Below the pieces are notes generated by a model that did no database searches, had not been told where the DNA came from, and was given only the letters and a program-made list of their open reading frames with translations. A stretch of DNA of 64,000 nt from positions 64,001 through 128,000 of the forward strand of contig CAJNDS010002210.1 of assembly GCA_905221605.1 (NCBI GenBank), in the 5' to 3' direction. Shown in pieces: positions 63,411 to 64,000 of the stretch. The position numbers and the translations under genes were made by a program. Numbering within the stretch: position 1 is the first letter of the stretch; every line of letters begins with the position of its first letter. The DNA is from Symbiodinium natans. Taxonomy: Eukaryota; Sar; Dinophyceae; Suessiales; Symbiodiniaceae.

Positions 63411-63649
63411 TGGGAAGCATGAAACCGAGGTGCCCAGCGGCAAAGTGGGCAACGTGCGACAATACCTCGGCCAAACAGTCTGATATGCTGGGCATAGGGA
63501 AGTCTTCACGTCTTGATTATTTGGTCTTCGCGGAGTCAGGCTTGTGTTGGATGGAAGCACTAGGCACTACTATGCTGGCCCCAGCCATCTGGCAAGTCCG
63601 CTGGCAGGAGACGTGTGAAAGGAATCTCATGAGAAATCTTCTCCACTAA

Positions 63650-64000
63650 TTACCACTGAACAGCCCTGCTGTCACCGCCACTGTCAGGGTGGCCCCAAGT
63701 GACAACGGAGCGGTGCAGAATGTACAGAGTTGTGGCAGACTTTGCTTGCAGCTGCCTGGCAGACTCGGCAGCATCGTAAAGCAAAAACTGCGCTTTGTAC
63801 TCCGGCTTGGCACCGGTTTGTCGTACCATTTACATACAAGGTAGGCACTGCTTGAAAATTTTCGCGCGAAGGCCGTCCAGGTGCTGTGGTGCTCAGGGTG
63901 ACCTGTTGCTTGGCAAGTGTCAGACAGCATCTGTGCCAGGCTCCCGCGAAACGCTTGCCAAGAGTTCAGAGCAGCGGCATTGGCTGGAACAACTGAGCCA
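63650..64000 (-). CDS. RCC1-like fragment, dispersed repeat copy B
   Basis: The minus frame reads TGAKPEYKAQFLLYDAAESA, RQLQAKSATTLYILHRSVVT, then WGHPDSGGDSRAVQW and TAA at 63650-63652. VVTWGxPxSGGDS is the blade motif of RCC1-like beta-propellers as found in many dinoflagellate and cyanobacterial proteins. Upstream (about 63930-63840) another frame reads HSTWTAFARKFSSSAYLV. The stop right after one blade marks a truncated fragment. The sequence is about 340 bases related to 45605-45965 and runs off the window end. Confidence 0.6.

Noticed and set aside
1-64000. Bacterial or viral gene system
   Set aside because: No operons, ribosome-binding sites or viral hallmark genes. Intron-rich genes and TTTAGGG arrays indicate a nuclear eukaryotic genome.

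Overview
The window looks like nuclear DNA of a dinoflagellate, most likely a Symbiodiniaceae-type alga. This rests on many interstitial TTTAGGG/CCCTAAA arrays, introns with GC as well as GT donors, an intronless tandemly duplicated gene, dinoflagellate-type ubiquitin-like and RCC1-like fragments, and almost every interpretable reading frame lying on the minus strand. No prokaryotic operon logic applies. Apart from the two intronless genes at the left, genes here are exon series that I assembled by eye from splice sites, reading-frame phase and composition. Exon ends are therefore approximate unless a phase match is stated.

Layout. 1-10.1 kb: two tandem copies of an intronless 813-residue gene fusing a 12-helix major-facilitator (MFS) transporter to a capsular-polysaccharide-type glycosyltransferase. 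The copies are nearly identical except for one mutation-rich patch. Copy 1 carries about 2.3 kb of extra upstream DNA, including a dispersed GC-rich element. 10.3-17.4 kb: exons of a DHHC-family palmitoyltransferase (DHYC variant), unassigned exons, an exon of a Rad2/XPG nuclease and a CRAL-TRIO (SEC14-like) gene. 18-20.8 kb: a ubiquitin-like ORF, GT-rich tandem repeats and an unassigned two-exon fragment. 21-28.3 kb: a repeat-dominated stretch holding hairpin elements, microsatellites, very long C tracts, an AT-rich island, an AT-rich palindromic array and an exact 142-bp duplication. Small Rad2/XPG exons are embedded in it.

28.4-33.7 kb: phase-consistent minus-strand exons read as the acidic spacer and the start of the I-domain of the XPG-like nuclease. 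35-37.3 kb: a gene with an AlgH/UPF0301 (DUF179) domain and probably a second degenerate one. 37.4-53 kb: unassigned minus-strand exons, an EF-hand fragment, ubiquitin-like exons and CCCTAAA arrays. 54.4-58.5 kb: pieces of a prolyl-4-hydroxylase-like 2OG-Fe(II) oxygenase surrounding a lysine-rich gene whose small exon is triplicated between (TC)n introns. 62.7-64 kb: an unassigned multi-exon gene and an RCC1-like fragment related to one at 45.6 kb.

The genes do not form one evident pathway. The main themes are a polarised minus-strand gene array, tandem duplication with apparent conversion, unusual splice sites, and heavy invasion of introns by hairpins and simple repeats. The most unusual single protein is the MFS-glycosyltransferase fusion, which could couple sugar transport to glycan synthesis in one membrane polypeptide.
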